Position numbers and translations under genes: made by a program
Notes under the pieces: generated by a model
Told to the model about the DNA's origin: nothing
Databases searched by the model: none
The model's input: only the letters and a program-made list of their open reading frames with translations
Origin: an uncultured Erysipelotrichaceae bacterium
Lineage (GTDB): Bacteria > Bacillota_I > Bacilli_A > Erysipelotrichales > Erysipelotrichaceae
Length of the DNA: 37,680 nt
Assembly (NCBI GenBank): GCA_946537255.1
Contig: CAMNFS010000016.1
Span: 1-37,680 of the forward strand
Reading direction: 5' to 3'
Shown here: positions 1 through 6,908 of the stretch, piece after piece
Numbering within the stretch: the first letter of the stretch is position 1
Layout of the letters: the number at the start of each line of letters is the position of its first letter

Positions 1-33
1 GGGACTGCATGCATGCATACAGTTCCTTTTTTT
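1..33 (+). terminator. Intrinsic terminator of an upstream gene outside the window
   Basis: A 7-bp stem (GGGACTG at 1-7 with CAGTTCC at 20-26, one G-U pair) is followed directly by seven T residues. It separates whatever lies to the left from the first promoter of the window. Confidence 0.7.
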
Positions 34-47
34 GTGGGAAAACGCTC

Positions 48-75
48 TTTGCACAGAAGCAGAAAGCGATATAAT
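48..75 (+). promoter_or_regulatory. Sigma-A type promoter for the GGDEF/EAL gene
   Basis: A perfect -10 box TATAAT lies at 70-75, with a weak -35 (TTTGCA at 48-53, 16-nt spacer). The predicted start is near position 82, inside the cre-like box at 75-88. The -10 box and the following 13 bases are almost the same as those upstream of glgC. Confidence 0.6.
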
Positions 76-88
76 GTAAGCGGATTCA
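75..88 (+). promoter_or_regulatory. cre-like operator (candidate CcpA/LacI-family site)
   Basis: TGTAAGCGGATTCA fits the relaxed catabolite-responsive element TGNAANCGNNNNCA. It overlaps the end of the -10 box and the expected start site, a position where a bound LacI-family regulator would usually repress. The tenth base is A where the stricter consensus has T. The same box, with one base changed, lies at 28510-28523 before glgC. CcpA itself is not seen in this window. Confidence 0.45.
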
Positions 89-109
89 GAAAGAACCATC
101 GGTGGGGGG

Positions 110-1810
110 ATGGAACACAAGATGTCTGCAGAGAAAAACCTGTACAGTTCCTGCATTGAACTGTTTCTTAGAGTCATTACATCAGGAGACAACAGTATGG
201 AAGCCGCCGGAGCGGCTGTTTTCTCTGTCAGCGAACCGCTGCATATTGCCCGGGCGGAAGGCATGATGGATGTAAGTGTTCTGCCCTATGAGAAAAAAGC
301 GAAGCACCTGCATGTCACTCTGTTTGAAAACCGTACCCGGAAGGCATATGAACCATACTCCTTTGATTTTGTTACAAATGAGCCGGGAAGCGGCTCCTTT
401 GTATTCTATTGTTCGAAAGAAAAGGGGTTCAGCAGCGCCGAGAAGCATGTGCTTGATTCCCTGGGCAGTATTCTGCAGATGTATCTTGGCAAGCTGCGCA
501 TGATTCAGATGATGGAAAAGAGCTCCCGTACCCAGATCATGACCGGACTGCCCAATTCCAACGGCTATCTGCGGGAAGTCGCGAAGTATTTTGCGGATGG
601 CCGCATCAACTGCTACGACGCGTACTATTTCAATCTGAAGGGATTCGGCCTGGTCAACCGCCGGTTCGGACAGAAGGAAGGAAACGAAATCATGAAGCGG
701 TATGTCCGGACGCTTCAGAACTTTTTCAAGGACGATGAACTGCTCGGACATCTGGGCGGTGATAATTTTGTCGCGCTGGTGCGCAAGGGCAGACGCCGCC
801 GGGAATTTCTGAACCTGCTTTCCGGAACAGAGGTGTACGGCATGCATGGCCATGTGAAGGAACCGGTCATGATCCGGGCCGCTGCCGGCATCATGACAGT
901 GAAAATGCCGTGTCTTCTGGACATGATCATTGACGGGCCTTCCATCGCGCTGGTACACGCCAAGCGCACCCGGAAGCCGTACGTTCTGTATACCGAAGAA
1001 CTGAATGATCAGATTACCCGCGGGAAAACCGTGGAACAGCGGTTTGAAAGCGCGCTTGCGAAAGGAGAGTTCGCGGTGTTCTATCAGCCCAAGGTCAATA
1101 CGGTCAGCGGCGAAATCATCGGGGCCGAGGCTCTGACCCGCTGGATGGAACATGGAAGTCCGATTCCCCCGGGCATGTTCATTCCGATTCTGGAACAGTC
1201 GGAAAAAATCACCCGGCTTGATCTTGCCATGATGAAAACAGTATGCAGGGATCTGGCCGCCTGGAAGGGGACGGGGCGTCAGACGGTGCCGGTTTCCGTG
1301 AATTTCTCCAGACGGGATCTTTCGGATCCGGATCTTCCGGAGAAAATCCTTGATATCATCTCGTCCCATCAGGTGGATAAGAAAGACATCATCGTCGAGG
1401 TGACAGAAACAACCAACGAAGAGGAAAAGGAACAGATGACCTCCTTCCTGACCCGGCTTCGCAGGTATGGAATCAAGACGAGTATTGATGATTTCGGAAC
1501 CGGCTACTCCTCTCTTTCCGTGCTTCGGGAATTTCCGGTCAGTGAAATCAAAATCGACCGTTCCTTTATCAACCGGAATCTCGACGCGACAGATGAGATC
1601 ATCATCCGTTCGATTATCGAACTGGCGGAGAAGCTGAAGGTCGATGTCATTACCGAAGGGGTGGAGACGGTTGTTCAGAGAGATTTCCTGCATCAGGTCG
1701 GCTGTGACCGGGTTCAGGGCTTCCTGTATGACCGACCGCTTCCGAAAGACAGCTTTGAGAGCCGTCTTCTCAGCGGATCCTATCAGATTGACAGGAAAAC
1801 AGATGAATAA
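110..1810 (+). CDS. GGDEF/EAL protein, probable cyclic-di-GMP phosphodiesterase
   Basis: Predicted cyclic-di-GMP signalling protein of 566 residues. Residues 1-130 form an unassigned N-terminal sensor-like region with no clear membrane segment. Residues about 140-300 are a GGDEF domain whose signature is GGDNF (216-220); the metal-binding/catalytic acidic position is Asn, so cyclase activity is unlikely. Residues about 315-555 are an EAL domain with the key motifs intact: E340-A-L-T-R, the NFS segment, EVTET, D460-D-F-G-T-G, the KIDRSF lysine, ITEGVE and QGFLYDRP. The protein therefore probably hydrolyses cyclic-di-GMP, with the GGDEF part perhaps acting as a GTP sensor. An alternative start is the ATG at 122: the G-rich ribosome binding site (101-109) abuts the 110 ATG and is 12 nt from 122. 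Monocistronic, ending at a terminator. Confidence 0.85.
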   Translation: MEHKMSAEKNLYSSCIELFLRVITSGDNSMEAAGAAVFSVSEPLHIARAEGMMDVSVLPYEKKAKHLHVTLFENRTRKAYEPYSFDFVTNEPGSGSFVFYCSKEKGFSSAEKHVLDSLGSILQMYLGKLRMIQMMEKSSRTQIMTGLPNSNGYLREVAKYFADGRINCYDAYYFNLKGFGLVNRRFGQKEGNEIMKRYVRTLQNFFKDDELLGHLGGDNFVALVRKGRRRREFLNLLSGTEVYGMHGHVKEPVMIRAAAGIMTVKMPCLLDMIIDGPSIALVHAKRTRKPYVLYTEELNDQITRGKTVEQRFESALAKGEFAVFYQPKVNTVSGEIIGAEALTRWMEHGSPIPPGMFIPILEQSEKITRLDLAMMKTVCRDLAAWKGTGRQTVPVSVNFSRRDLSDPDLPEKILDIISSHQVDKKDIIVEVTETTNEEEKEQMTSFLTRLRRYGIKTSIDDFGTGYSSLSVLREFPVSEIKIDRSFINRNLDATDEIIIRSIIELAEKLKVDVITEGVETVVQRDFLHQVGCDRVQGFLYDRPLPKDSFESRLLSGSYQIDRKTDE

Positions 1811-1811
1811 A

Positions 1812-1841
1812 GAGGAGAATCCGCAGTTTTCTCCTTTTTTT
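1812..1841 (+). terminator. Intrinsic terminator after the GGDEF/EAL gene
   Basis: GAGGAGAA (1812-1819) pairs with the TTCTCCTT segment (1829-1836), the outermost pair being G-U, and the T run continues to 1841. It immediately follows the stop codon. Confidence 0.6.
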
Positions 1842-1904
1842 CTGTCCTTCTGCAACAAATGGATCGGTTTTTGTGTTTTGATTACAGAAAAGAGGGAAAG
1901 AAAC

Positions 1905-2930
1905 ATGAAACGATGGATGAAAGGTATTGCGATTGCTTCACTATTGCTGGCGGCGGGCTGCGGTTCCTCCAGCTCCTTAGCTTCAACCGCTTCGGAACCG
2001 TCCTTTATTGAGGCTCCCGCAGGCAACGCGGCCATGGCTGCAGGAACGTCTGATTATGCGGCAGAAAGCGAATACATGATGGATGAGGCTTCTGACCGCA
2101 AGGAAGCGTCAGAAAGCGGCAGTGAGGCATCCGCCATAACCGGTCAGAAACTGGTATATACCGGCTCAATGACACTGGAAACGCTGAACTATGAGGAAAC
2201 CGCAGCCGCGGTAAGAGAAAGAATCCGGTCCTATAAAGGCATTGTTGAACGGGAAGACGAATGGGATGGCGATCACAGCTGGTATTACACCGACGGCAGA
2301 AAGCGGACAGCCAACCGGACCCTTTCCATGACGGCGCGGATTCCGACCGGAAGCTTTGACGCGTTCATGAATGACATGGACGGAGCCGGCAAGGTGACAA
2401 GCCGTTCGCAGAACGTGGAGAATATTTCCCGCCGCTACAGTGACAACTCCATAGAGATTGAATCCCTTCAGCTGCAGCAGGAAAGACTGCTTCAGATGAT
2501 GGAAAAAGCGGAAACCGTCGAGGATATGATTCAGATTGAAGAGCGGCTTTCCGCTGTACAGACCCAGCTGAATCAGAAAAAGAGCCTGCAGTCGTCAATG
2601 GATACGGATGTGGAGTATTCCACGGTCTATCTGAACATCAATGAAGTGCAGATGTACACACCGGATGTGGATCCCGGGATTCAGATCGGCGGCTTCGGCA
2701 CCAGACTTCTTGAGACGCTGAAGTCCTCCGCCGTACATTTTGTCTACTTCCTGCAGAATCTTGTCCTGGGTCTCATCCGGATCGCTCCGTATCTTCTGCT
2801 GGCGGCACTTGTGGTATTTATCTGGGTGAAATACCGGAAGTCCAAGGGGAAAAGCGTCAATCCGTTTGCCGTGAAAAAGAAGGAACCACAGCAGAAAAAA
2901 GAAACAGATCTTGGAAATGTGAAAAAATAA
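1905..2930 (+). CDS. DUF4349 domain lipoprotein
   Basis: Predicted 341-residue exported lipoprotein of unknown function. The chosen start at 1905 has a GAGGG-type ribosome binding site at 1892-1896 and gives a classic signal peptide, MKRWMKGIAIASLLLAAGC, with the lipobox cysteine at residue 19. Residues 20-85 are a low-complexity Ser/Ala/Glu linker. Residues about 90-270 match DUF4349, including a central helical, coiled-coil-like part rich in Gln and Glu. A C-terminal hydrophobic segment (about residues 285-310) and a basic tail follow. The frame is open further upstream, but an earlier start would lose the signal peptide. The family is common in Bacillota and is probably envelope-associated; no enzymatic role can be assigned. 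Confidence 0.85.
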   Translation: MKRWMKGIAIASLLLAAGCGSSSSLASTASEPSFIEAPAGNAAMAAGTSDYAAESEYMMDEASDRKEASESGSEASAITGQKLVYTGSMTLETLNYEETAAAVRERIRSYKGIVEREDEWDGDHSWYYTDGRKRTANRTLSMTARIPTGSFDAFMNDMDGAGKVTSRSQNVENISRRYSDNSIEIESLQLQQERLLQMMEKAETVEDMIQIEERLSAVQTQLNQKKSLQSSMDTDVEYSTVYLNINEVQMYTPDVDPGIQIGGFGTRLLETLKSSAVHFVYFLQNLVLGLIRIAPYLLLAALVVFIWVKYRKSKGKSVNPFAVKKKEPQQKKETDLGNVKK

Positions 2931-2940
2931 GTCCACAGAA

Positions 2941-2965
2941 AGGAAGGGAGAACCCTTCTTTTCTT
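2941..2965 (+). terminator. Intrinsic terminator after the DUF4349 gene
   Basis: GAAGGG (2943-2948), loop AGAA and CCCTTC (2953-2958) are followed by TTTTCTT. The stem is short but perfect. Confidence 0.65.
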
Positions 2966-3101
2966 GTTCTGCCTTTTGCAAAGCAGAGGACCGCAGTACA
3001 TGCGTGTATGGTCCGGGAAGGAGGCCTGGATGCCCTGAACCCGCATGAATAAAGGCTCTCTCATCATTCTTCGATCTTTTATTCAGAAACTGTTTATTCT
3101 G

Positions 3102-3130
3102 TTGTTTTCGGGCAGACTGCGTTTTACAAT
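3102..3130 (+). promoter_or_regulatory. Promoter for the membrane glycosyltransferase gene
   Basis: TTGTTT (3102-3107), a 17-nt spacer and TACAAT (3125-3130) form a good sigma-A promoter about 50 nt upstream of the coding start. The rest of the 250-base gap before it holds the preceding terminator and a strong but orphan AAGGAGG site at 3018-3024. Confidence 0.6.
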
Positions 3131-3183
3131 GAATTCTGACAGTCAGGTGAAATACCTTTCGAACAATCATGGAGTCAGAAAAA

Positions 3184-4692
3184 ATGATACACATGAAAGA
3201 AAAACGCGAGAGGTTCTGTCTTCTGGCAGGTACTCTTGTCCTCTGTCTTTTCAATATCGGCGCTTCTCCTTTGATCCACGCGATCAGTGCCGACTCGGCG
3301 CTTTTTGTGACGATGGGAAGAGCGATGTGTGCCCAAAGAGTGCTGTACCGGGATATCTTTGACCACAAAGGCCTGTATGTCTTTCTGGTGAACATGGTCG
3401 GAGCCCTGATCAGCGGAAGGAGTCTGAATGGTCTGTTTCTTGTGGAAACCTTTGCCTTATGCTTTGACATCCTGCTGATCTATCGGATCTGCCGAATGAT
3501 TCAGAATCCCGGACAGAGCGTGATTTCCTCGCTGCTGTTCGGCGCGGTGGGAACCAATTATTTTCTGTTTGCGGGCGGAAATCTCGTGGAGGAATACGCG
3601 CTTCCGTTTCAGCTGATCAGTCTGTATCTGATTCTGCGGTACCTTCAAAGACTGCCATCCGCACATCCGGGGAAATACATGTTCATACACGGAATCTGCT
3701 GCGGGTTCTGTCTTTGGCTGCGGGCGAATCTTGTCATGATGTGGATTCCGGCCGTCAGTTTGATTCTTGTAAGGGAAATTGCGGAAAAGCGGTACGCGGA
3801 TGTCTGGCGGAATATCGGCTGGGGTCTTCTGGGCCTTTGTGTCATTTCGGTTCCGGTCCTTCTGTATGGGACAGTGAATCACTGCATGAATGAAATGTTC
3901 TTTGCGGCATTTACCTTCAATTTTCAATATACGGCAGCGCATGGAAACGGCCTCATCGGAAATATTCTGAAAACCCTGTTCAATAAAAATGAATTGGTTG
4001 TTCTGCTTCTCTGTATCGGTTCATGCATTCTGGTATGGAAAAAAGCGGATTCCTGGTTCAGCCGGGGACTGTTTGTTTCGATGTTCGGGTTCTGCTTTCT
4101 TTCCACCGCCCTGTCTGGAAGAGCGTACTGGCAGTACTATGTATATCTTCTTCCCTTCACTCTGCCTTCTCTTTTCGTGATCAGTGAGAAACTCTGTCAG
4201 AAAAAGACGCTGCGGAAAATCAGTCCCTTTCTGATCGTGGGAGCGGGCATCTGTTCCGGGATCCTGCTTCCATCAAGAATACTGGCGGAGTGTTTTGATA
4301 TCCATGTGACGCTCTATGAAAAAAACCGGGTGGATTACAAAACGTGCGCCACTCTCAAGGAAGCGGCCTTTCCCTCCAGTGACAATGTACTTGTGACAGG
4401 GGGAAACTCACAGTTCTATGTTGAAATGAATGTGGTTCCGCAATTGAAATATCCTTTTGCGCTGTCAATGAGCTATGAAGAATTTCCATATCCATATGAG
4501 GAACAGCTGAATTCCATTGTATTGCATCAGGATGATGTGGTTGTGCTTGTCAATGAAAGCTATGACGTAAACCAGTATGAACCGGTATATGACGGCCTCA
4601 GGGAGGAAGAAGTTGAGGACGCGCTGAACCGGTATTACCGGCTGGCATACCGTTCGCCGACAACCGGAACCAGAATGTATTTCCGCAAATAG
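3184..4692 (+). CDS. Multi-pass membrane glycosyltransferase, GT39/PMT-like
   Basis: Predicted integral membrane glycosyltransferase of 502 residues. The N-terminal part carries an acidic first-loop motif (DSALFVTMGRAM, then VLYRDIFDHKGLYVF) typical of bacterial PMT/ArnT-like GT-C enzymes, which use polyprenyl-phosphate sugars. About ten hydrophobic segments follow, ending with a soluble C-terminal domain of about 120 residues. Acceptor and sugar cannot be told from sequence; cell-wall polymer or protein glycosylation are possible. The start at 3184 is preferred because GGAG at 3171-3174 sits 9 nt upstream. The in-frame ATG at 3169, which would add five residues, has no ribosome binding site. 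It appears monocistronic; no strong terminator is visible before the rpsF promoter. Confidence 0.75.
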   Translation: MIHMKEKRERFCLLAGTLVLCLFNIGASPLIHAISADSALFVTMGRAMCAQRVLYRDIFDHKGLYVFLVNMVGALISGRSLNGLFLVETFALCFDILLIYRICRMIQNPGQSVISSLLFGAVGTNYFLFAGGNLVEEYALPFQLISLYLILRYLQRLPSAHPGKYMFIHGICCGFCLWLRANLVMMWIPAVSLILVREIAEKRYADVWRNIGWGLLGLCVISVPVLLYGTVNHCMNEMFFAAFTFNFQYTAAHGNGLIGNILKTLFNKNELVVLLLCIGSCILVWKKADSWFSRGLFVSMFGFCFLSTALSGRAYWQYYVYLLPFTLPSLFVISEKLCQKKTLRKISPFLIVGAGICSGILLPSRILAECFDIHVTLYEKNRVDYKTCATLKEAAFPSSDNVLVTGGNSQFYVEMNVVPQLKYPFALSMSYEEFPYPYEEQLNSIVLHQDDVVVLVNESYDVNQYEPVYDGLREEEVEDALNRYYRLAYRSPTTGTRMYFRK

Positions 4693-4712
4693 AAACGCGC
4701 CAAAAAAACAGG

Positions 4713-4741
4713 TTGCGGTCTGAGTCAGGAACTGTTATCAT
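4713..4741 (+). promoter_or_regulatory. Promoter of the rpsF-ssb-rpsR operon
   Basis: TTGCGG (4713-4718), a 17-nt spacer and TATCAT (4736-4741). The expected start near 4748 places both leader hairpins (4755-4812) inside the 5' untranslated region. Confidence 0.6.
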
Positions 4742-4754
4742 AACCAATGCGAGT

Positions 4755-4812
4755 CGGATGAACTGATTCATCCGTGCTCCTTGCCAGAAATGGCCGAAAG
4801 TCCAGAAGGAGG
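4755..4812 (+). promoter_or_regulatory. Structured rpsF leader, candidate S6:S18 autoregulatory element
   Basis: Two nested structures are visible. First is a perfect 8-bp hairpin, CGGATGAA (4755-4762), loop CTGA, TTCATCCG (4767-4774), not followed by T residues. Second, CTCCTT (4777-4782) is complementary to the rpsF ribosome binding site AAGGAG (4806-4811). Between them is GCCA-GAAA-TGGC (4783-4794), a 4-bp extension capped by a GNRA loop, leaving an 11-nt bulge that begins CGAAAG directly after the paired TGGC. Ribosomal protein S6, in complex with S18, is known to bind a CCG-containing leader structure upstream of rpsF in many bacteria. The CCG at 4794-4796 and the sequestered binding site fit that mechanism. 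The match to the published motif was judged by eye only. Confidence 0.55.
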
Positions 4813-4819
4813 TGTACAA

Positions 4820-5131
4820 ATGAGCAAATACGAAGTCATGTACATCATCAATGCGAATGTCGAAGAAGACAAGCGTGCTGCACTCATCGGACAGCTGGGT
4901 TCCATTATCACCAACGAAGGCGGTAAGGTAACCGGCACAGATGAATGGGGACTGCGCGATTTCGCCTATGAAATTGATGATATGACCAAGGGCTACTATG
5001 TCGTAGTAACCTTTGAGGCCGGAAACGACGCCGTAAACGAGTTTGACCGTCTGATGCGGATCAACCCGAGTGTTGTCCGTTACATGATCGTCAACGTTGA
5101 CGACCGGCCCGAGCCCAAGGAGGGCAAGTAA
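4820..5131 (+). CDS. rpsF: 30S ribosomal protein S6
   Basis: S6 binds S18 and 16S rRNA in the platform of the small subunit. The 103-residue product begins MSKYEVMYIINANVEEDKR and contains the family core GTDEWGLRDFAYEIDDMTKGYYVV, with the usual S6 length. The start at 4820 is supported by AAGGAGG at 4806-4812. An upstream in-frame ATG at 4781 would lie inside the leader structure and is rejected. The stop codon overlaps the ssb start by one base (TAATG), so translation is coupled. First gene of rpsF-ssb-rpsR, the usual bacterial order. Confidence 0.97.
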   Translation: MSKYEVMYIINANVEEDKRAALIGQLGSIITNEGGKVTGTDEWGLRDFAYEIDDMTKGYYVVVTFEAGNDAVNEFDRLMRINPSVVRYMIVNVDDRPEPKEGK

Positions 5132-5616
5132 TGAGCGGTGTTAACAGTGTAGTGCTGGTGGGAAGGCTGACGCGGGATGTAGAAGTCCGCAAGACCGCTT
5201 CCGGCATCTCTTATGCACGGTTTACCGTTGCGTGTGACCGCCGCTATTCAGGCTCAGCGCAGAACAACGGCGCTGCCGGCCAGCAGCAGACAGCGGATTT
5301 CATTTCCTGTGTTGCCTGGCGGCAGAGAGCGGATTTTCTGGGCTCCTATGGAAGAAAAGGAACGATGATTTCCGTTGAGGGATCCATCCAGACCGGAAGC
5401 TATACGGACCGTGACGGCAGAAAGGTGTATACCACTGATGTCGCGGCAGACAATGTTTCCCTTCTGAGTCCCCGGAGCAGCAATGCCTCCCAGGGTACAT
5501 CCTATTCTCAGCCTGAACCGCAGGAAATGTATCCTGCATCGTCCGAACCTGTCAGTGCGGACGAATTCAATACCGGGCCGACGTTTGATATCGCAAGCGA
5601 CGACCTGCCTTTCTGA
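5131..5616 (+). CDS. ssb: Single-stranded DNA-binding protein
   Basis: SSB coats single-stranded DNA during replication, repair and recombination. Residues 1-110 form the OB fold ([21 protein letters not shown], then [21 protein letters not shown]). A Ser/Gln/Pro-rich linker leads to the conserved acidic tip DDLPF (157-161), which binds partner proteins such as PriA and RecO. Length is 161 residues, normal for the family. The binding site AAGGAGGG (5117-5124) lies within the end of rpsF. It is placed between the two partner ribosomal proteins S6 and S18, as in most Bacillota. Confidence 0.97.
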   Translation: MSGVNSVVLVGRLTRDVEVRKTASGISYARFTVACDRRYSGSAQNNGAAGQQQTADFISCVAWRQRADFLGSYGRKGTMISVEGSIQTGSYTDRDGRKVYTTDVAADNVSLLSPRSSNASQGTSYSQPEPQEMYPASSEPVSADEFNTGPTFDIASDDLPF

Positions 5617-5639
5617 CAGATAAAGAAAAGGAGAATACC

Positions 5640-5870
5640 ATGGCTTTCAAGAAACAGAGAATGGGTGGCCGTAAGGTATGCTATTTCACAAAGAATAACA
5701 TTACCTATATCGACTATAAGGATGTTGAGCTTCTGAAGCGGTTCATCAGCGCCAATGGCAAGATCATTCCGCGCCGTGTAACCGGAACAAGCGCCAAGTA
5801 TCAGCGTCAGCTCGCTGTCGCGATCAAGCGTGCCCGTCAGATGGCTCTGCTTCCGTATGTAGCAGACTGA
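5640..5870 (+). CDS. rpsR: 30S ribosomal protein S18
   Basis: S18 (76 residues) forms a heterodimer with S6 on 16S rRNA. It shows the family core [21 protein letters not shown] and the conserved [19 protein letters not shown] block, with a basic C-terminal half. A good AAGGAG ribosome binding site ends 6 nt before the ATG. It is the last gene of the operon; a strong terminator overlaps its stop codon. If the rpsF leader binds the S6:S18 complex, this product is half of the feedback signal. Confidence 0.97.
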   Translation: MAFKKQRMGGRKVCYFTKNNITYIDYKDVELLKRFISANGKIIPRRVTGTSAKYQRQLAVAIKRARQMALLPYVAD

Positions 5871-5900
5871 CCGGTCGGAATTTCCGATCGGTTTTCTTTT
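5870..5900 (+). terminator. Intrinsic terminator of the rpsF operon
   Basis: ACCGGTCGGA (5870-5879) pairs with TCCGATCGGT (5883-5892) in a 10-bp stem with one G-U pair and a 3-nt loop, followed by TTTCTTTT. Confidence 0.88.
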
Positions 5901-5911
5901 GCCCGCATGAA

Positions 5912-5920
5912 TGCTATAAT
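5912..5920 (+). promoter_or_regulatory. Extended -10 promoter of the yybS-gdpP-rplI-dnaB operon
   Basis: TGCTATAAT is a perfect extended -10 (TGnTATAAT). No convincing -35 is present; the only candidate (TTTTCT, 5892-5897) lies in the T tail of the preceding terminator. Directly downstream, GACATTA occurs twice in tandem (5923-5936) around the expected start site. Confidence 0.65.
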
Positions 5921-5957
5921 CTGACATTAGACATTAGTTGTTTCTGGAGGGTGATGC

Positions 5958-6908
5958 GTGAAGAATGATGTGCGCAGACTGACCGACGGCGCGATGATGT
6001 GTGCCATCATCGGCGTTGTTCTGCTGATCAACCGACAGCTCGGAGGGCTGTTTCAGGATATGTTTCTGTTTCTGTTTCCGCTTCCGATGGTTTTTTATTC
6101 GGCGAAATACGGAATGAAGAACAGCTGGGTGGTCTTTGCGGCCATGACGATTCTCGGATTTCTTCTCGGCGGCATTCCGACCATGTTCTATGTCGCCTCA
6201 GAAAGCCTGATCGGAATCATCTACGGCGGCGGCATCTACGCCAAGGAGGACAGCCATAAGCTGGTGCTCTTCACCATGGCTGCCGGCGCGGTGATCAATG
6301 TCATTTCCACGATCATCTTTGCGTCCGTGTTCGGATATGATATCGCGGCGGAGACAAAGGAAATGGAAGCGATGATGAACAATGTGTTCGAACAGACCGG
6401 CGCAGCGATTCCTTCCACGATCAATCTCAGTCAGTATATCCGCACGATCATTGTTGTCTCGGCGGTCTTTACCGGCGTGCTGCAGGGCTTTGTGACGCAT
6501 GTGCTTTCCCGGCTGCTTCTCACCCGGCTGCGCTTTCCGGTGGAACCGATCCGTCCGATCGCGGAATATTTTCCTCCCAAATGGACCGGATATCTTGGAT
6601 TTGCCGGTTTTGTGGCATATTACTGGTCCGTACTGAGACCGCTTCCGGACCCTCTGTATCAGAATATTCTTCAGGGACTCGGCATGTGCGGATTTCTGTA
6701 TCTTCTGTGCTGGGGGTATATCGGGATTACGGTTTTTTATTCCATCTACCGGCCGGGCCACAGGGCAGGCGGCGTTCTGATCGGCATTTTACTGACGTTT
6801 ATCATGCCGGTTTTTCTGGTCATCTTCGGTTTTCTATACATAACGACAGACATTCACAGACGTCTCTTGGAGGGGCGCAAACATGCAGAATCGAATCAGC
6901 AGTCTTAG
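5958..6908 (+). CDS. DUF2232 (YybS-like) membrane protein
   Basis: Polytopic membrane protein of 316 residues and unknown biochemical function. About eight hydrophobic segments are visible, including the first after the charged N-terminus and a long C-terminal pair ending near residue 300. It belongs to the DUF2232/YybS family, members of which sit directly upstream of gdpP in many Bacillota, as here. Its fold resembles S-component-type transporters, but a substrate cannot be named. The start codon is GTG at 5958, supported by GGAGGGTG 7 nt upstream. Its end overlaps the gdpP start by 26 bases, indicating translational coupling. Confidence 0.85.
   Translation: MKNDVRRLTDGAMMCAIIGVVLLINRQLGGLFQDMFLFLFPLPMVFYSAKYGMKNSWVVFAAMTILGFLLGGIPTMFYVASESLIGIIYGGGIYAKEDSHKLVLFTMAAGAVINVISTIIFASVFGYDIAAETKEMEAMMNNVFEQTGAAIPSTINLSQYIRTIIVVSAVFTGVLQGFVTHVLSRLLLTRLRFPVEPIRPIAEYFPPKWTGYLGFAGFVAYYWSVLRPLPDPLYQNILQGLGMCGFLYLLCWGYIGITVFYSIYRPGHRAGGVLIGILLTFIMPVFLVIFGFLYITTDIHRRLLEGRKHAESNQQS

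Noticed and set aside
38-51. A second cre-like sequence, GGAAAACGCTCTTT, before the first gene
   Set aside because: The centre fits a cre box but both ends (TG and CA) fail, so it is weaker than the box at 75-88.
182-2035. A 617-codon open frame on the minus strand opposite the GGDEF/EAL gene
   Set aside because: Mirror of a clearly recognisable gene; the translated sequence matches no family I know and has no ribosome binding site. The same holds for other long minus-strand frames, such as 19425-20966, 22090-23412 and 32534-33799.
3045-3362. A 105-codon frame before and across the glycosyltransferase start
   Set aside because: It overlaps the strong glycosyltransferase gene by about 180 bases, its ribosome binding site is 20 nt away, and its second half is a frame-shifted shadow.
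4781-4819. Upstream extension of rpsF to the ATG at 4781
   Set aside because: It would place coding sequence inside the leader hairpin and add residues absent in S6; AAGGAGG supports 4820.
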